From the NCBI GenBank assembly GCA_003353825.1, contig PIVW01000093.1:1-15165 (forward strand): a DNA stretch of 15,165 nucleotides, read 5' to 3'. This document shows positions 7,740 through 15,165 of this stretch, in pieces. Made by a program: the position numbers and the translations under genes. The stretch comes from Chloroflexota bacterium. Its GTDB lineage: Bacteria; Chloroflexota; Anaerolineae; J102. Under the pieces are notes generated by a model. That model was not told the DNA's origin, ran no database searches, and was given only the letters and a program-made list of their open reading frames with translations. Position 1 is the stretch's first letter. Each line of letters opens with the position of its first letter.

Positions 7740-8161
7740 ACATAATCGTTTTTCCGGCATGGTTCATCCTGAGTACTTGTCCCCTTTACAATTTGGGCGT
7801 TTCCACGAACCGAATAAAATTCGTCGCTGAAACTACGAAGTCCCTTTAGGGCCCGGCCCCTCACCTGGTTTGCCAGCACGCGAGCGCCTGATGGCGAGAG
7901 CGCCCAACCAAGGGCGCTTTGTACTTAAAGCAATGTCTTCGCAGGCATTAAGTTCTCAAAAGACGACACTTTTGCTCTTTGCCCTTTACCTTTTGCCTTT
8001 TGATTTCTTCTTTCCTAGATGTGATCTCCCCTACACTGGCAAGTGGCAATTGTTACAAAATCCTAACGCTCTTCTCATGCCCTTGTCATATCATAGCATT
8101 ACACTACATCCTGGAGATAGAGAAGCAACTGCATGGTTGCTCCCACTTTAAGGAGGTCTTG
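7740..8161. other. 422-nt spacer between kinase and htrA: hairpin, pyrimidine repeats, weak promoter
   Basis: No convincing gene. Contents: a palindromic CGAAT-AAA-ATTCG (7811-7823), a hairpin AGCGCCC/GGGCGCT (7899-7905 with 7912-7918), and a pyrimidine-rich tract with TTTGCCYTTTRCC-type units (about 7969-8005), again a common dispersed intergenic motif. Before htrA is a possible -10 TATCAT (8089-8094). It is preceded by GTTACA (8052) and CTAACG (8063), 11 bp apart, which only weakly resemble the TTAACC repeats found at the two other promoters. Confidence 0.45.
7899..7922 (+). terminator. Possible terminator of the redox/two-component operon
   Basis: 7-bp perfect stem AGCGCCC (7899-7905) with GGGCGCT (7912-7918), loop AACCAA, then TTTGT. 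It lies 160 nt after the kinase stop, so the transcript would carry a long 3' tail. A competing small hairpin CGCC-TGAT-GGCG lies just before it (7885-7896). Confidence 0.5.
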
Positions 8162-9355
8162 ATGAAGACAATCTCCCCCCGAGAATGGGTTTTACTGTTT
8201 GTCAGTTCGACTTTACTCATAATATCACCTACCGGTACAGTTTTTTCGTCTCCCCCCACCGAAGTCGTTGCCCAGGCGTCTGACACCGCCGCAACCGAAC
8301 TAGCAGCCGTAACAGATGATGAATTAAGTGAGGTATACGAAGCTTTTAACGCGCTTGAAGCCAAGATCATCGATATCTATGAGACTGCTAGCCCATCGGT
8401 CGTTCATATCACCAACCGCAGCTACGGCATGATGTTTGGCCGTCGTGTGCCCCAGGGCGGAACCGGTTCAGGCTTCGTGTATGATAACCAGGGACATATC
8501 ATCACCAACTTCCACGTAGTCGAAGACGCCGAACAGTTACTGGTGACACTCTCTAACGGGCAAGAACTCGAAGCTGAGCTGATCGGTACAGACCCGCTGA
8601 ACGACCTCGCCATTGTTAAAATCGATGCGGCCAAGTCTTTGCCTGCCCCGCTGCCTATCGCAGAATCCGACAAGGTACGCGTAGGTCAGTTCGTTATCGC
8701 CATCGGCAATCCCTTCGGCTTGAATCAGACATTGACTACCGGCGTTGTCAGTGCCCTGGGCAGGGTGATACAGAGCCCACAAGATAATCGCTTTATCGGC
8801 GAAGCCATCCAGACCGACGCTGCCATCAACCCCGGCAACTCAGGTGGCCCTTTATTAGATCTAACAGGCCGTGTGATCGGTGTGAACTCGCAGATCATCA
8901 GTCCCGGCGGCGGCAATGCCGGTATCGGTTTCTCTGTATCGAGTAATACCGTGCTTCGGGTCGTACCCGAGTTGATCGATAATGGCTACTACGCCCATCC
9001 TTGGTTGGGAACCCAGCTATTCGAGCTGAACCCCACCGCTGCCGAAACCCTGCGCGGTGCTGAGATGAAACTACCGGTAGACCGAGGTCTGTTGGTACTA
9101 GAAACGATACGAGGTGCCGCAGCAGCAAGAGCCGGCCTGATCGGAAGCACAGAAACCGTTGTTGGTAGGTCCCGATTGCCATTGGGGGGTGACGTTATCG
9201 TTGCTATTGATAGTACGCCCATCCAAACCTACCAGGATCTAACAGTTTACCTGGAGACACAGACCAGCGTTGGTGAACGGGTGAATGTGAAGATCATCCG
9301 CAACGGTAAAGAACGAACGATATCAGTGATTTTGGGAACTCAGCCGAAATCCTGA
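8162..9355 (+). CDS. htrA: Secreted HtrA/DegP-type serine protease with one PDZ domain
   Basis: 397 residues. The start is ATG 8162, with AGGAGG at 8151-8156 placed 5 nt upstream; the longer open frame to 7979 runs through repeat DNA and is rejected. Signal peptide or anchor at about 9-30. Trypsin-like protease domain with triad H118 (TNFHVVEDA), D148 (DPLNDLAIVKID) and S227 (NPGNSGGPLLD). One PDZ domain from about 306 to the end, with the DVIVAIDSTPI strand and a C-terminal VNVKIIRNGKERTISVILG. The family degrades or refolds damaged extracytoplasmic proteins. It is flanked by its own ribosome-binding site and a strong terminator, so it is probably a single-gene unit. Its position between a two-component operon and an exporter suggests an envelope-stress role. 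Confidence 0.93.
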   Translation: MKTISPREWVLLFVSSTLLIISPTGTVFSSPPTEVVAQASDTAATELAAVTDDELSEVYEAFNALEAKIIDIYETASPSVVHITNRSYGMMFGRRVPQGGTGSGFVYDNQGHIITNFHVVEDAEQLLVTLSNGQELEAELIGTDPLNDLAIVKIDAAKSLPAPLPIAESDKVRVGQFVIAIGNPFGLNQTLTTGVVSALGRVIQSPQDNRFIGEAIQTDAAINPGNSGGPLLDLTGRVIGVNSQIISPGGGNAGIGFSVSSNTVLRVVPELIDNGYYAHPWLGTQLFELNPTAAETLRGAEMKLPVDRGLLVLETIRGAAAARAGLIGSTETVVGRSRLPLGGDVIVAIDSTPIQTYQDLTVYLETQTSVGERVNVKIIRNGKERTISVILGTQPKS

Positions 9356-9390
9356 CCCCACATCTGAACATATCCTGCCTCTTAATTCAG

Positions 9391-9434
9391 GCGGCGGCTC
9401 TAGTCGAAAGACCAGGGCCGCCGCTATTTCTTTT
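9391..9434 (+). terminator. Strong intrinsic terminator after htrA
   Basis: Stem GCGGCGGC (9391-9398) with GCCGCCGC (9417-9424), extended by T-G, C-G, T-A pairs, one A-C mismatch and GTC/GAC, closed by a GAAA tetraloop (9406-9409). It is followed by TATTTCTTTT. It starts 36 nt after the htrA stop. Confidence 0.85.
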
Positions 9435-9477
9435 GTGGATTTTGGCTCTCTGGGAACTCGTGTGGTTACAAGGTGTC

Positions 9478-9652
9478 AAACGTGAAGACGTGAAACGTGA
9501 TGTCGTCATGCCGGGTTGTTTTTCACGTTTGGCGTTTCACCTATCAGCCTAAATCTATGTCAACCACATGAAATCTTGTTGAACATGGATGTTTTTCGAT
9601 ACTGTTTGAACTGCCATATGGTGCAACGGGATGAACGAAGGTGATTTCATGT
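9478..9652. repeat. Inverted-repeat DNA in the spacer before the exporter operon
   Basis: GTGAAACG (9490-9497) is inverted at 9533-9540 (CGTTTCAC), within a wider AACGTGAA/TTCACGTTT series related to that at 1439-1467. Further on, ACATGAAATC (9566-9575) is repeated inverted as GATTTCATGT (9643-9652). No open frame of interest and no terminator shape beyond these arms. They may be relics of dispersed repeats or a structured transcript; function is unknown. Confidence 0.5.
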
Positions 9653-9667
9653 ATTCGATCTGGCGGT

Positions 9668-9710
9668 CTTAACAATTCCTGAACCATTGATCACAGATTT
9701 CTGTTAGTCT
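9668..9710 (+). promoter_or_regulatory. Second 11-bp direct-repeat operator, upstream of exporter operon
   Basis: Two adjoining 11-bp units CTTAACAATTC (9668-9678) and CTGAACCATTG (9679-9689) share CT-AAC--T and match the unit seen at 1535. A possible -10 TAGTCT lies at 9705-9710, 25 bp after the start of the last hexamer, close to the 26 bp at the first site; TAGAAT at 9710-9715 is an alternative. The likely binder is an OmpR-type regulator, plausibly the one at 5316. Its gene lies 167 nt downstream, a long leader. Confidence 0.45.
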
Positions 9711-9876
9711 AGAATGAGCTTCTTACCAATGTATTTTGCCGGCGACATAACCACCCGCCGACAAAGAAGATTGCCTATACAAAACACAGCCAGTCATGTA
9801 AACTGACTTTAGCTATCGATAGGGTATCCAGAAGTTGATAGACGAAACAATGATCAAAAAAGAGGATTTGTAAAAA

Positions 9877-11418
9877 ATGTCCCGACGCTCGAGGTCAAAA
9901 CGCACGAGATGGCTTCTCCTTCTGCTTGCCATAGTCATTATCGGAGGAGCAGGAGCCTACTATTATTACGACACGCAGACTGCCGATGCCCAGGCTAGTG
10001 ATGAACCCGCTTTGCAGACATCAACAGTCAGGCAAGGCGAGATCGTTGTCTCAGCCACGGGCGCCGGTACGGTGATCCCTGTGGCGGTGGTCAATCTCAG
10101 TTTCCGCACAGGTGGCTTGCTGTCCGAATTAGCCGTGCAAGTCGGAGACACAGTACAGGCCGAAGATGTGCTGGCCGTGCTGGATGACAGCGATGCCCAG
10201 GCCTCGGTCCTGCAGGCCGAGATAGCACTGCGGCAAGCCGAACTGCAATTGCAACAACTTTTGGCGGGCGCGGATAGCGCCTCGCACGCTTCGGCCCGAT
10301 CGACGCTTATCTCGGCTCAAGCAGAGCTGACGCAACTAATGGCCCCAGCGGGTGAACAGGATCTGGCGGCTGCTCAACAAAGTCTGCGTAGTGCGAAGCA
10401 AGCGCTGAATGCATTATTGGCCGGCCCCGATGCTGCTGAAGTAGCAGGCGCCAAAGCTGAACTGGACCTGGCAGCACTGACCTTACAGAATGCGCAAAAT
10501 GATTACGATGATATTGCCTATCGCTCTGATGTAGGGCGCTCACCCCAGGCGGCTGCACTGCAAGAGGCGACCATTGCCTACGAGAAGGCAAAGGCGAATT
10601 TTGATGCAGACAATGCCGGTGCAAACGCCGACCAGATCTCTTCCGCCAGGGCTCAGGTTGCCTCAACGCAATCGGCTCTTGACACTTTACAAAATGGCCC
10701 CGATGCTGAAGATATCGCCGCAGCAGAGGCCAAGGTCGAACAGGCACAGGCCGCACTCGATGAACTCCTGGCCGGCGCCTCTGATATCGAGTTAGAACTG
10801 GCTCAATTGACTGTGGAACAAGCACAAAATGGCCTTTTGAGCGCCCAGAAAAACTTGGACGACACCGTTCTAACTGCCCCCATCGCCGGCGTCATCACCG
10901 CTGTGGACACCCAGGTCGGCGAAAACATCGGGACAGCGGTGATTATTTCTTTGGCCGATCTAGACCAACCTCTGCTAGAAATCTTCCTCGATGAATCAGA
11001 TTTAGACAAAGCGGGTGTCGGATTCGAAGTGGAGGTGGTGTTCGACGCCTTCCCCGACGACACATTCATCGGCAACATCGAGCAAGTCGATCCATCTCTG
11101 GTGACTGAAAGCGGCACGAGCGTTGTACGGGCGCTGGTGCGCCTCGACGAAAACTCCTTTGCCAAACCACAGACCTTGCCTATCGGCCTGAATGCGACGG
11201 TCGAGGTGATCGGAGGTCGCGCAACGAACGCACTATTGGTACCGGTCGAAGCCTTACGAGAGATCACGCCGGGTCAATTCTCCGTATTTGTGATGGAAGA
11301 TGGCGAGCCAAAACTGCGCATGGTCGAAGTCGGCTTAATGGACTTCACCTTTGCCGAGATCTTATCCGGCCTCGAACGGGGTGATGTGGTAACCACCGGC
11401 ATTGTGGCGACGCAATAG
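9877..11418 (+). CDS. HlyD/MacA-type periplasmic adaptor (membrane fusion protein)
   Basis: 513 residues. N-terminal anchor at about 12-29 after a basic RRSRSKRTR, then the first half of a barrel/lipoyl domain (about 47-105: [32 protein letters not shown]). A very long alpha-helical hairpin follows (about 108-330) with repeated LLAG-P/A-D...AxAxLxxAQxxL units at 128, 180, 271 and 298, then the second lipoyl half ([19 protein letters not shown], 331-349), a beta-barrel (about 366-445) and a membrane-proximal domain (455-511). It couples an ABC permease to export across the cell envelope. GAGG at 9862 lies 11 nt from ATG 9877. First gene of a three-gene exporter operon; 4 nt separate it from the ATPase. 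Substrate unknown. Confidence 0.9.
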   Translation: MSRRSRSKRTRWLLLLLAIVIIGGAGAYYYYDTQTADAQASDEPALQTSTVRQGEIVVSATGAGTVIPVAVVNLSFRTGGLLSELAVQVGDTVQAEDVLAVLDDSDAQASVLQAEIALRQAELQLQQLLAGADSASHASARSTLISAQAELTQLMAPAGEQDLAAAQQSLRSAKQALNALLAGPDAAEVAGAKAELDLAALTLQNAQNDYDDIAYRSDVGRSPQAAALQEATIAYEKAKANFDADNAGANADQISSARAQVASTQSALDTLQNGPDAEDIAAAEAKVEQAQAALDELLAGASDIELELAQLTVEQAQNGLLSAQKNLDDTVLTAPIAGVITAVDTQVGENIGTAVIISLADLDQPLLEIFLDESDLDKAGVGFEVEVVFDAFPDDTFIGNIEQVDPSLVTESGTSVVRALVRLDENSFAKPQTLPIGLNATVEVIGGRATNALLVPVEALREITPGQFSVFVMEDGEPKLRMVEVGLMDFTFAEILSGLERGDVVTTGIVATQ

Positions 11419-11422
11419 TAGC

Positions 11423-12136
11423 ATGAACCAACCTCAAGCAATTATCGAAGCCACTGCGTTACGCAAAGTCTATACCATGGGTGACGTGGAAGTCGCCGCC
11501 CTGAATGGTGTCGATATCCACATCGAGCCAGGTGAGTTTGTGGCCGTCATGGGTCCCTCCGGCTCAGGCAAAAGCACCTTGATGAATATCCTCGGCTGCC
11601 TGGATCGCCCCAGCGAGGGCGCCTATATCCTTGACGGCGAATCGGTCGGTGACTTGGATAAAGTGCAGCTTGCACACATTCGCAGCCGCAAAATCGGTTT
11701 TATCTTCCAATCGTTTAACCTGTTGTCCCGCACCAGTGCTTTGCGCAATGTGATGTTACCTCTGGTGTATCGCCGCAACGGAAAACTGTCGCCGGCAGAA
11801 CGTGAAGACAAAGCCATGGCCGCTCTCGAAGCAGTTGGTTTGGCAGATCGCATGCATCACGACCCCAATGAATTATCGGGTGGGCAAAGACAGCGTGTGG
11901 CTATTGCCAGAGCGCTTGTCAATGACCCCGTCCTGATCATGGCTGATGAACCCACCGGTAATCTTGACACGAAAACAGGCGAGGAGATCATGCTTCTTCT
12001 CCATGAACTCCATGCCCGTGGCCGCACCATCCTCATAGTCACGCATGAACAATACATTGCCAATCAAACCGAGCGTTCCATTGTGCTGGTAGACGGTCTG
12101 GTCTCGCCGGATGGCAAGATGCCGGGAGTGAGTTGA
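11423..12136 (+). CDS. ABC transporter ATPase, MacB/LolD type
   Basis: 237 residues from ATG 11423; a TTG seven codons earlier lies inside the adaptor gene and is less likely. Walker [10 protein letters not shown] (44-52), Q-loop FIFQSFNLL (93-101), signature LSGGQ (151-155), Walker B LIMADE (171-176, catalytic E176), D-loop NLD and switch H208 in VTHE. The preceding [27 protein letters not shown] start is typical of the MacB/LolD/FtsE-like subfamily that powers mechanotransmission exporters. The stop overlaps the permease start (TGATG), so the two are translationally coupled. Confidence 0.95.
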   Translation: MNQPQAIIEATALRKVYTMGDVEVAALNGVDIHIEPGEFVAVMGPSGSGKSTLMNILGCLDRPSEGAYILDGESVGDLDKVQLAHIRSRKIGFIFQSFNLLSRTSALRNVMLPLVYRRNGKLSPAEREDKAMAALEAVGLADRMHHDPNELSGGQRQRVAIARALVNDPVLIMADEPTGNLDTKTGEEIMLLLHELHARGRTILIVTHEQYIANQTERSIVLVDGLVSPDGKMPGVS

Positions 12137-13461
12137 TGACAACACAAGACACGGCAAGTCCTTATGCGGTCGTGACCCCGACGGAGGAGGAAGATACTTC
12201 CGCTCTTGATGTGGGCATCATCAGTCCTGCTGAGATCATCGGTATTGCCTGGGAGGGTATCGCCCGTAACAAGGTGCGTTCCCTGCTGACCATGCTGGGT
12301 GTGATCATCGGTGTTGCTGCAGTCATCATCATGATCGCCATCAGTGCCGGCACTGAAGCCACCATTGCCGAACAGATCCAGGGATTGGGTTCCAATCTGG
12401 CCTTTATCCAGGGTTCTTTCGGGCGGGGCAGGCCGGGTGGTGGCAATACCGGGCCGACCCTGGTCTACGATGACACAGCCATCGTTGAGAGCATTCCCGG
12501 TGTTGTAGGTACAGCTGTCGATCAGACGACAACCCAGACGATCAAATCGGGTGGCGCCAACCTCACAGATGTCCCGGTTGTCGGCACCACCTCTGATTTC
12601 CCATCTGTGCGAGCTGTAGCCATCGCTCAGGGGCGCTTTTTCAATGAAACAGAAGTGGACCGTAAAGCCAAAGTGGCGGTCTTAGGGTCGAGTCTGGCAG
12701 AGGAACTGTTTGGCGATCCCAGCCAAGGTGGGCTCGATGCCATCGGCCAATCCATCACCATCGACACCACCAAACTGACCGTGATCGGAGTGGCTGACGA
12801 TAAGGGCGTGGTCGGAAACACCGACTTCGATGCGCAACTCTACACGCCAATTACCGTTATGTTCGACAAGTTTATTCCCAGCCAGTTCGCCCGCTTTATC
12901 GGTAATCGAGTCCGCATCATTTATGCGCAAATCGACGAAGAAGCCGATATGGAAGAGGTTATCACCCAGATCCAACTCAAACTGGCGAGCAGCAAGGATG
13001 TGTCGGTGGCAGAGGCGCCTTTCACGATTCAGACGCAGCAAGATATCATCGACACGCAGGGCGCGACGACCGAGGCATTTCGCAACCTCTTGGCCTGGGT
13101 GGCGGCCGTGTCACTCATCGTCGGCGGTATCGGCATTATGAACATTATGCTAGTCAGCGTCACCGAGCGCACACGAGAGATCGGGATACGCCAGTCGGTG
13201 GGGGCCACACCCAATGATATCCGTTGGCAATTCCTCACCGAGGCGCTCATGCTCAGCCTGGTCGGCGGCTTGATCGGTGTAATGGTAGGCGTCGGTGGTG
13301 CCTGGCTGTTTGGCGCCACCAGTGACATGAGGACGGTCATCGTCCCCAGCTCTATTCTTTTGGCCTTTGGATCGGCTGCGATCGTTGGCATTTTCTTCGG
13401 CTTTTACCCCGCCAACAAAGCGGCACAGCTTGATCCCATCGATGCATTAAGACACGAATAG
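12136..13461 (+). CDS. MacB-type ABC permease (FtsX-like)
   Basis: 441 residues. ATG 12136 overlaps the ATPase stop by one base, with GGGAG at 12124-12128. N-terminal TM1 at about 49-70 after the WEGIARNKVRSLLTMLGVIIGV motif, a large extracytoplasmic MacB periplasmic core (about 71-310; QGRFF at 165-169 and VAVLGSSLAEELFG at 180-193 are family hallmarks), then three C-terminal helices (about 317-341, 368-391, 403-424). The coupling segment SVTERTREIGIRQSVGATPNDI (starts at 341) and the C-terminal PANKAAQLDPIDALRHE are typical of the family. With the adaptor and ATPase it forms a MacAB-like machine, which works by pulling substrate out of the periplasm or membrane rather than by classic alternating access. 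Substrate unknown. Confidence 0.94.
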   Translation: MTTQDTASPYAVVTPTEEEDTSALDVGIISPAEIIGIAWEGIARNKVRSLLTMLGVIIGVAAVIIMIAISAGTEATIAEQIQGLGSNLAFIQGSFGRGRPGGGNTGPTLVYDDTAIVESIPGVVGTAVDQTTTQTIKSGGANLTDVPVVGTTSDFPSVRAVAIAQGRFFNETEVDRKAKVAVLGSSLAEELFGDPSQGGLDAIGQSITIDTTKLTVIGVADDKGVVGNTDFDAQLYTPITVMFDKFIPSQFARFIGNRVRIIYAQIDEEADMEEVITQIQLKLASSKDVSVAEAPFTIQTQQDIIDTQGATTEAFRNLLAWVAAVSLIVGGIGIMNIMLVSVTERTREIGIRQSVGATPNDIRWQFLTEALMLSLVGGLIGVMVGVGGAWLFGATSDMRTVIVPSSILLAFGSAAIVGIFFGFYPANKAAQLDPIDALRHE

Positions 13462-13782
13462 GATAACATATGGTGGCGAAGCCACAACCGAATTGTTTGC
13501 TATGGCGGAGATGATGACCGCTATCACTCTTTTTGTAGCCCGGGAAACCTGTAAACTGGTAGACCGGGACAAACGTCGCCTGCCGGAGTCGGCCTGGTTT
13601 TCCGGTTTACTGGTTTACCGGTCTAGACGAGACCAAAACCGAGCGAGTTCGACCTGGACAATTAACGCACACAACGCACATTTTGCGGAGTAACCCCGTA
13701 ATGCATGTTGCGTCGTGTATAGAACTGGATCCATTGATACGCAATATACAACCCGAAATCTTGTTTTTAGGAGAACGTTTGC
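13462..13782. other. 321-nt spacer with imperfect inverted repeat before lipoprotein gene
   Basis: No gene is supported. GTAAACTGGTAGACCGG (13551-13567) pairs with the complement of CCGGTTTACTGGTTTAC (13602-13618), 14 of 17 positions matching. Between them is a smaller hairpin GCCG-GAGT-CGGC (13582-13593). The arms read GGTAAAC-type units, another common dispersed intergenic pattern. It could act as the terminator or an RNA-stabilising structure of the exporter transcript, but no U-tract follows. Confidence 0.5.
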
Positions 13783-14769
13783 ATGCAAAGAACAATCCGA
13801 ATAGTCCCGTTTTTGCTCTTGGCCCTCTTTCTGGCTGCTTGTGGTGGCTCAGATGATGCGGCTGAAAACCCAAGTAGTAACGTAGCTCAGGCTGCCGAAA
13901 GTAGCCAGACCAGTGAATCGAACACGACAACAGTTCGTAATCCCAGCAATGGCGAAGGCCGGCTGGGTATGAACTATACCGATGCCCTGCCAGCATCCAC
14001 GCAATTGGTCTTCGGTTCACTGCAACTTGAAGAAACCGATCAGGCCATCGATGAGACACTTGCAGCCGAAATCCTGCCGCTCTGGCAAGCGTATCGAGCT
14101 TTGAGCAATGCCGATACCACCGCACAGGCCGAATTGGATGCCGTGATCAATCAGATACAGGATACCATGCAGCCGGAACAAATCCAGGCGATCGCCGCCT
14201 TACAACTAACATCTGAAGGCGCTCAAGCATTGCTGCAGGAGCAGGGCGTTAGATTTGGCCGTGGCTTTGGTGGAGACAATACTGGTGATGCCGCCGGTGG
14301 TGGCGGTTTCCCCGGTGGTGGCGGTCGCTTGCCCGGTGGGGGTCCAAGAGGTGGTGGTTTACCGGGTCAGGGGCCCGGTGGTCAGGTTGATCCTGAAGCA
14401 AGGGCAACGGCCATCGCAGAGCGATTCGGCGGCGACAATACCGGCGCCTTCCTTGAGCGCGGCATGTTGAACGCTCTGATGCGCAGCTTGCAGGTCAAGA
14501 CAGGTGAGCTGGATGAATCCGAGCTACAAAATCGCGGCGGCTTCTTTGCACGTTTACTGCAACCGGCGAGTGATGCCAGCGGCGTCGATGTCGAGATCCT
14601 ACAAGCAGGTATGGAAGAGGACAAATCCCTGGCCGAAGTCATCACAGATAATGGCGGTGACCTGGATGCCAGCAAAGATGCAATGCGCGCCTTTTTCGCC
14701 GAACAAGGATTAGAAGGTGAAGCGCTGGACCAACGAGTCAATGGCTTCTTTAACGGTGCCACTCAGTAA
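13783..14769 (+). CDS. Gly-rich lipoprotein next to the exporter
   Basis: 328 residues. Signal peptide with lipobox LAAC (Cys20) followed by GGSDD, so a surface or periplasmic lipoprotein. A Ser/Thr/Asn-rich linker (21-57) leads to a helical domain (about 62-153) with TDALPASTQLVFGSLQLEET and a MQPEQIQAIAALQLTSE motif. The EQ-x-x-AI-x-x-L pattern resembles metal/periplasmic-stress proteins of the LTXXQ class but is not diagnostic. A Gly/Pro linker (about 158-200) follows. FGGDNTG occurs on both sides of it (162-168 and 215-221). The C-terminal helical domain (about 204-325) includes SLAEVITDNGGDLDASKDAM. AGGAG at 13769-13773 sits 9 nt before ATG 13783. Similar proteins are often beside MacAB-like exporters in Chloroflexota (recollection). 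Role unknown. Confidence 0.75.
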   Translation: MQRTIRIVPFLLLALFLAACGGSDDAAENPSSNVAQAAESSQTSESNTTTVRNPSNGEGRLGMNYTDALPASTQLVFGSLQLEETDQAIDETLAAEILPLWQAYRALSNADTTAQAELDAVINQIQDTMQPEQIQAIAALQLTSEGAQALLQEQGVRFGRGFGGDNTGDAAGGGGFPGGGGRLPGGGPRGGGLPGQGPGGQVDPEARATAIAERFGGDNTGAFLERGMLNALMRSLQVKTGELDESELQNRGGFFARLLQPASDASGVDVEILQAGMEEDKSLAEVITDNGGDLDASKDAMRAFFAEQGLEGEALDQRVNGFFNGATQ

Positions 14770-14816
14770 CACCAGCAATGAACCAGGTAACCTCATTTCG
14801 GTATTGGATAATAGCT

Positions 14817-14906
14817 CACGGATCAAGACAGATAGCACAGATAAATGCCTCTGTCTCAGTTGCCAACCAGCCCTCGAAAAATCCTTGTGCTCCGTGTTAA
14901 TCCGTG
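14817..14906. repeat. Long imperfect inverted repeat of dispersed type
   Basis: The arm at 14817-14839 (begins CACGGATCAAGAC) is the near-complement of the arm at 14886-14906 (ends GTGTTAATCCGTG), with only a few mismatches and a 2-nt bulge. The words TCCGTGTTAATCCGTG belong to a repeat pattern common in intergenic DNA of many environmental bacteria. It may fold as a hairpin in the 3' region of the lipoprotein transcript; it has no coding potential. Confidence 0.6.
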
Positions 14907-14946
14907 TGCGAGCATCAGATTTCGAACTCAGATTAGTGTGAATCCT

Positions 14947-14981
14947 ACGGCCTGCAATTGAGACATTGCAGGCCGTTTTGT
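14947..14981 (+). terminator. Strong intrinsic terminator after lipoprotein gene
   Basis: Perfect 12-bp stem ACGGCCTGCAAT (14947-14958) with ATTGCAGGCCGT (14965-14976), loop TGAGAC, followed by TTTTGTAT. It ends the lipoprotein unit 177 nt after its stop codon. Confidence 0.85.
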
Positions 14982-15165
14982 ATATCCCAGGCCTAAACTG
15001 GCTACGCCAATCTCTTCACCTGAGCTGTGACGATAGGCTTATAGCAGGGGCACTGGGGTCGTTGAATGGGATTGATTAGATTCAAGTCAGCGCCAGTGAG
15101 ATTTTTTGGATTTTGAACAATTCCGCCAAAGAAAATCCCTTTTCAAGAATGCCCAGTGCCACCGC

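Noticed and set aside
7979..8161. N-terminal extension of the HtrA protein
   Set aside because: The extra 61 codons read through pyrimidine-rich repeat DNA; ATG 8162 has an ideal AGGAGG and a signal peptide directly after it.
10307..10825. 172-codon minus-strand frame inside the adaptor gene
   Set aside because: Shadow of the repetitive coiled-coil coding sequence; Arg/His/Pro/Gln-rich with no domain.
13493..13693. 66-codon open frame between permease and lipoprotein genes
   Set aside because: It spans the inverted repeat, has no ribosome-binding site and no recognisable composition of a protein.
15002..15142. Minus-strand 47-codon open stretch at the right edge containing CPCYKP, and the inverted pair GGCACTGGG/CCCAGTGCC (about 15049-15158)
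   Set aside because: Too short and without a start or recognisable family; a frameshifted gene fragment cannot be excluded, but the window ends before it can be judged.

Overview
The window looks like a piece of a bacterial chromosome, most likely from the Chloroflexota (Anaerolineae or Caldilineae type). This is an inference. It rests on moderate GC content, the Gly-rich lipoprotein next to a HlyD/MacB-type exporter, a membrane ferric-reductase/ApbE cassette, and intergenic DNA littered with short dispersed repeats common in such genomes. All convincing genes lie on the + strand. No rRNA, tRNA, CRISPR array or transposase was seen. Layout: (1) 78-606, a membrane-anchored rhodanese whose reading frame is interrupted by one in-frame TGA at a Cys-type position. 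It continues in the same frame to TAA at 546, and a hairpin resembling a bacterial SECIS follows the TGA, so it is either a selenoprotein or a decayed gene; a terminator follows. (2) 658-1203, a DUF6174-like lipoprotein, then about 330 nt of dispersed repeats. (3) 1535-7739, a tightly packed seven-gene operon. It is preceded by TTAACC direct repeats on an 11-bp helical grid. It encodes two membrane-anchored coiled-coil proteins (the second with a long Asp/His/Glu tail), an ApbE flavin transferase, a Pro-rich single-pass protein, a six-helix ferric-reductase-like b-haem protein, an OmpR-family response regulator, and a histidine kinase with an acidic, His-containing repeat in its sensory loop. 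(4) 7740-8161, repeat-rich spacer with a hairpin. (5) 8162-9355, a secreted HtrA protease and a strong terminator. (6) 9668-13461, a second TTAACC-type repeat promoter followed by a HlyD-type adaptor, an ABC ATPase and a MacB-type permease. (7) 13783-14769, a Gly-rich lipoprotein with a strong terminator. (8) 14982-15165, no supported gene. How the parts may work together (inference): the two-component system would sense something outside the membrane, plausibly a metal cation given the acidic His-rich repeats. It would control an electron-transfer module in which the b-haem membrane protein moves electrons across the membrane and ApbE covalently flavinylates an extracytoplasmic acceptor. No canonical FMN-binding acceptor is encoded here. 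The same kind of operator in front of the exporter operon, and a weaker one before htrA, suggests that redox module, envelope protease and exporter form one envelope-stress or metal-stress regulon.
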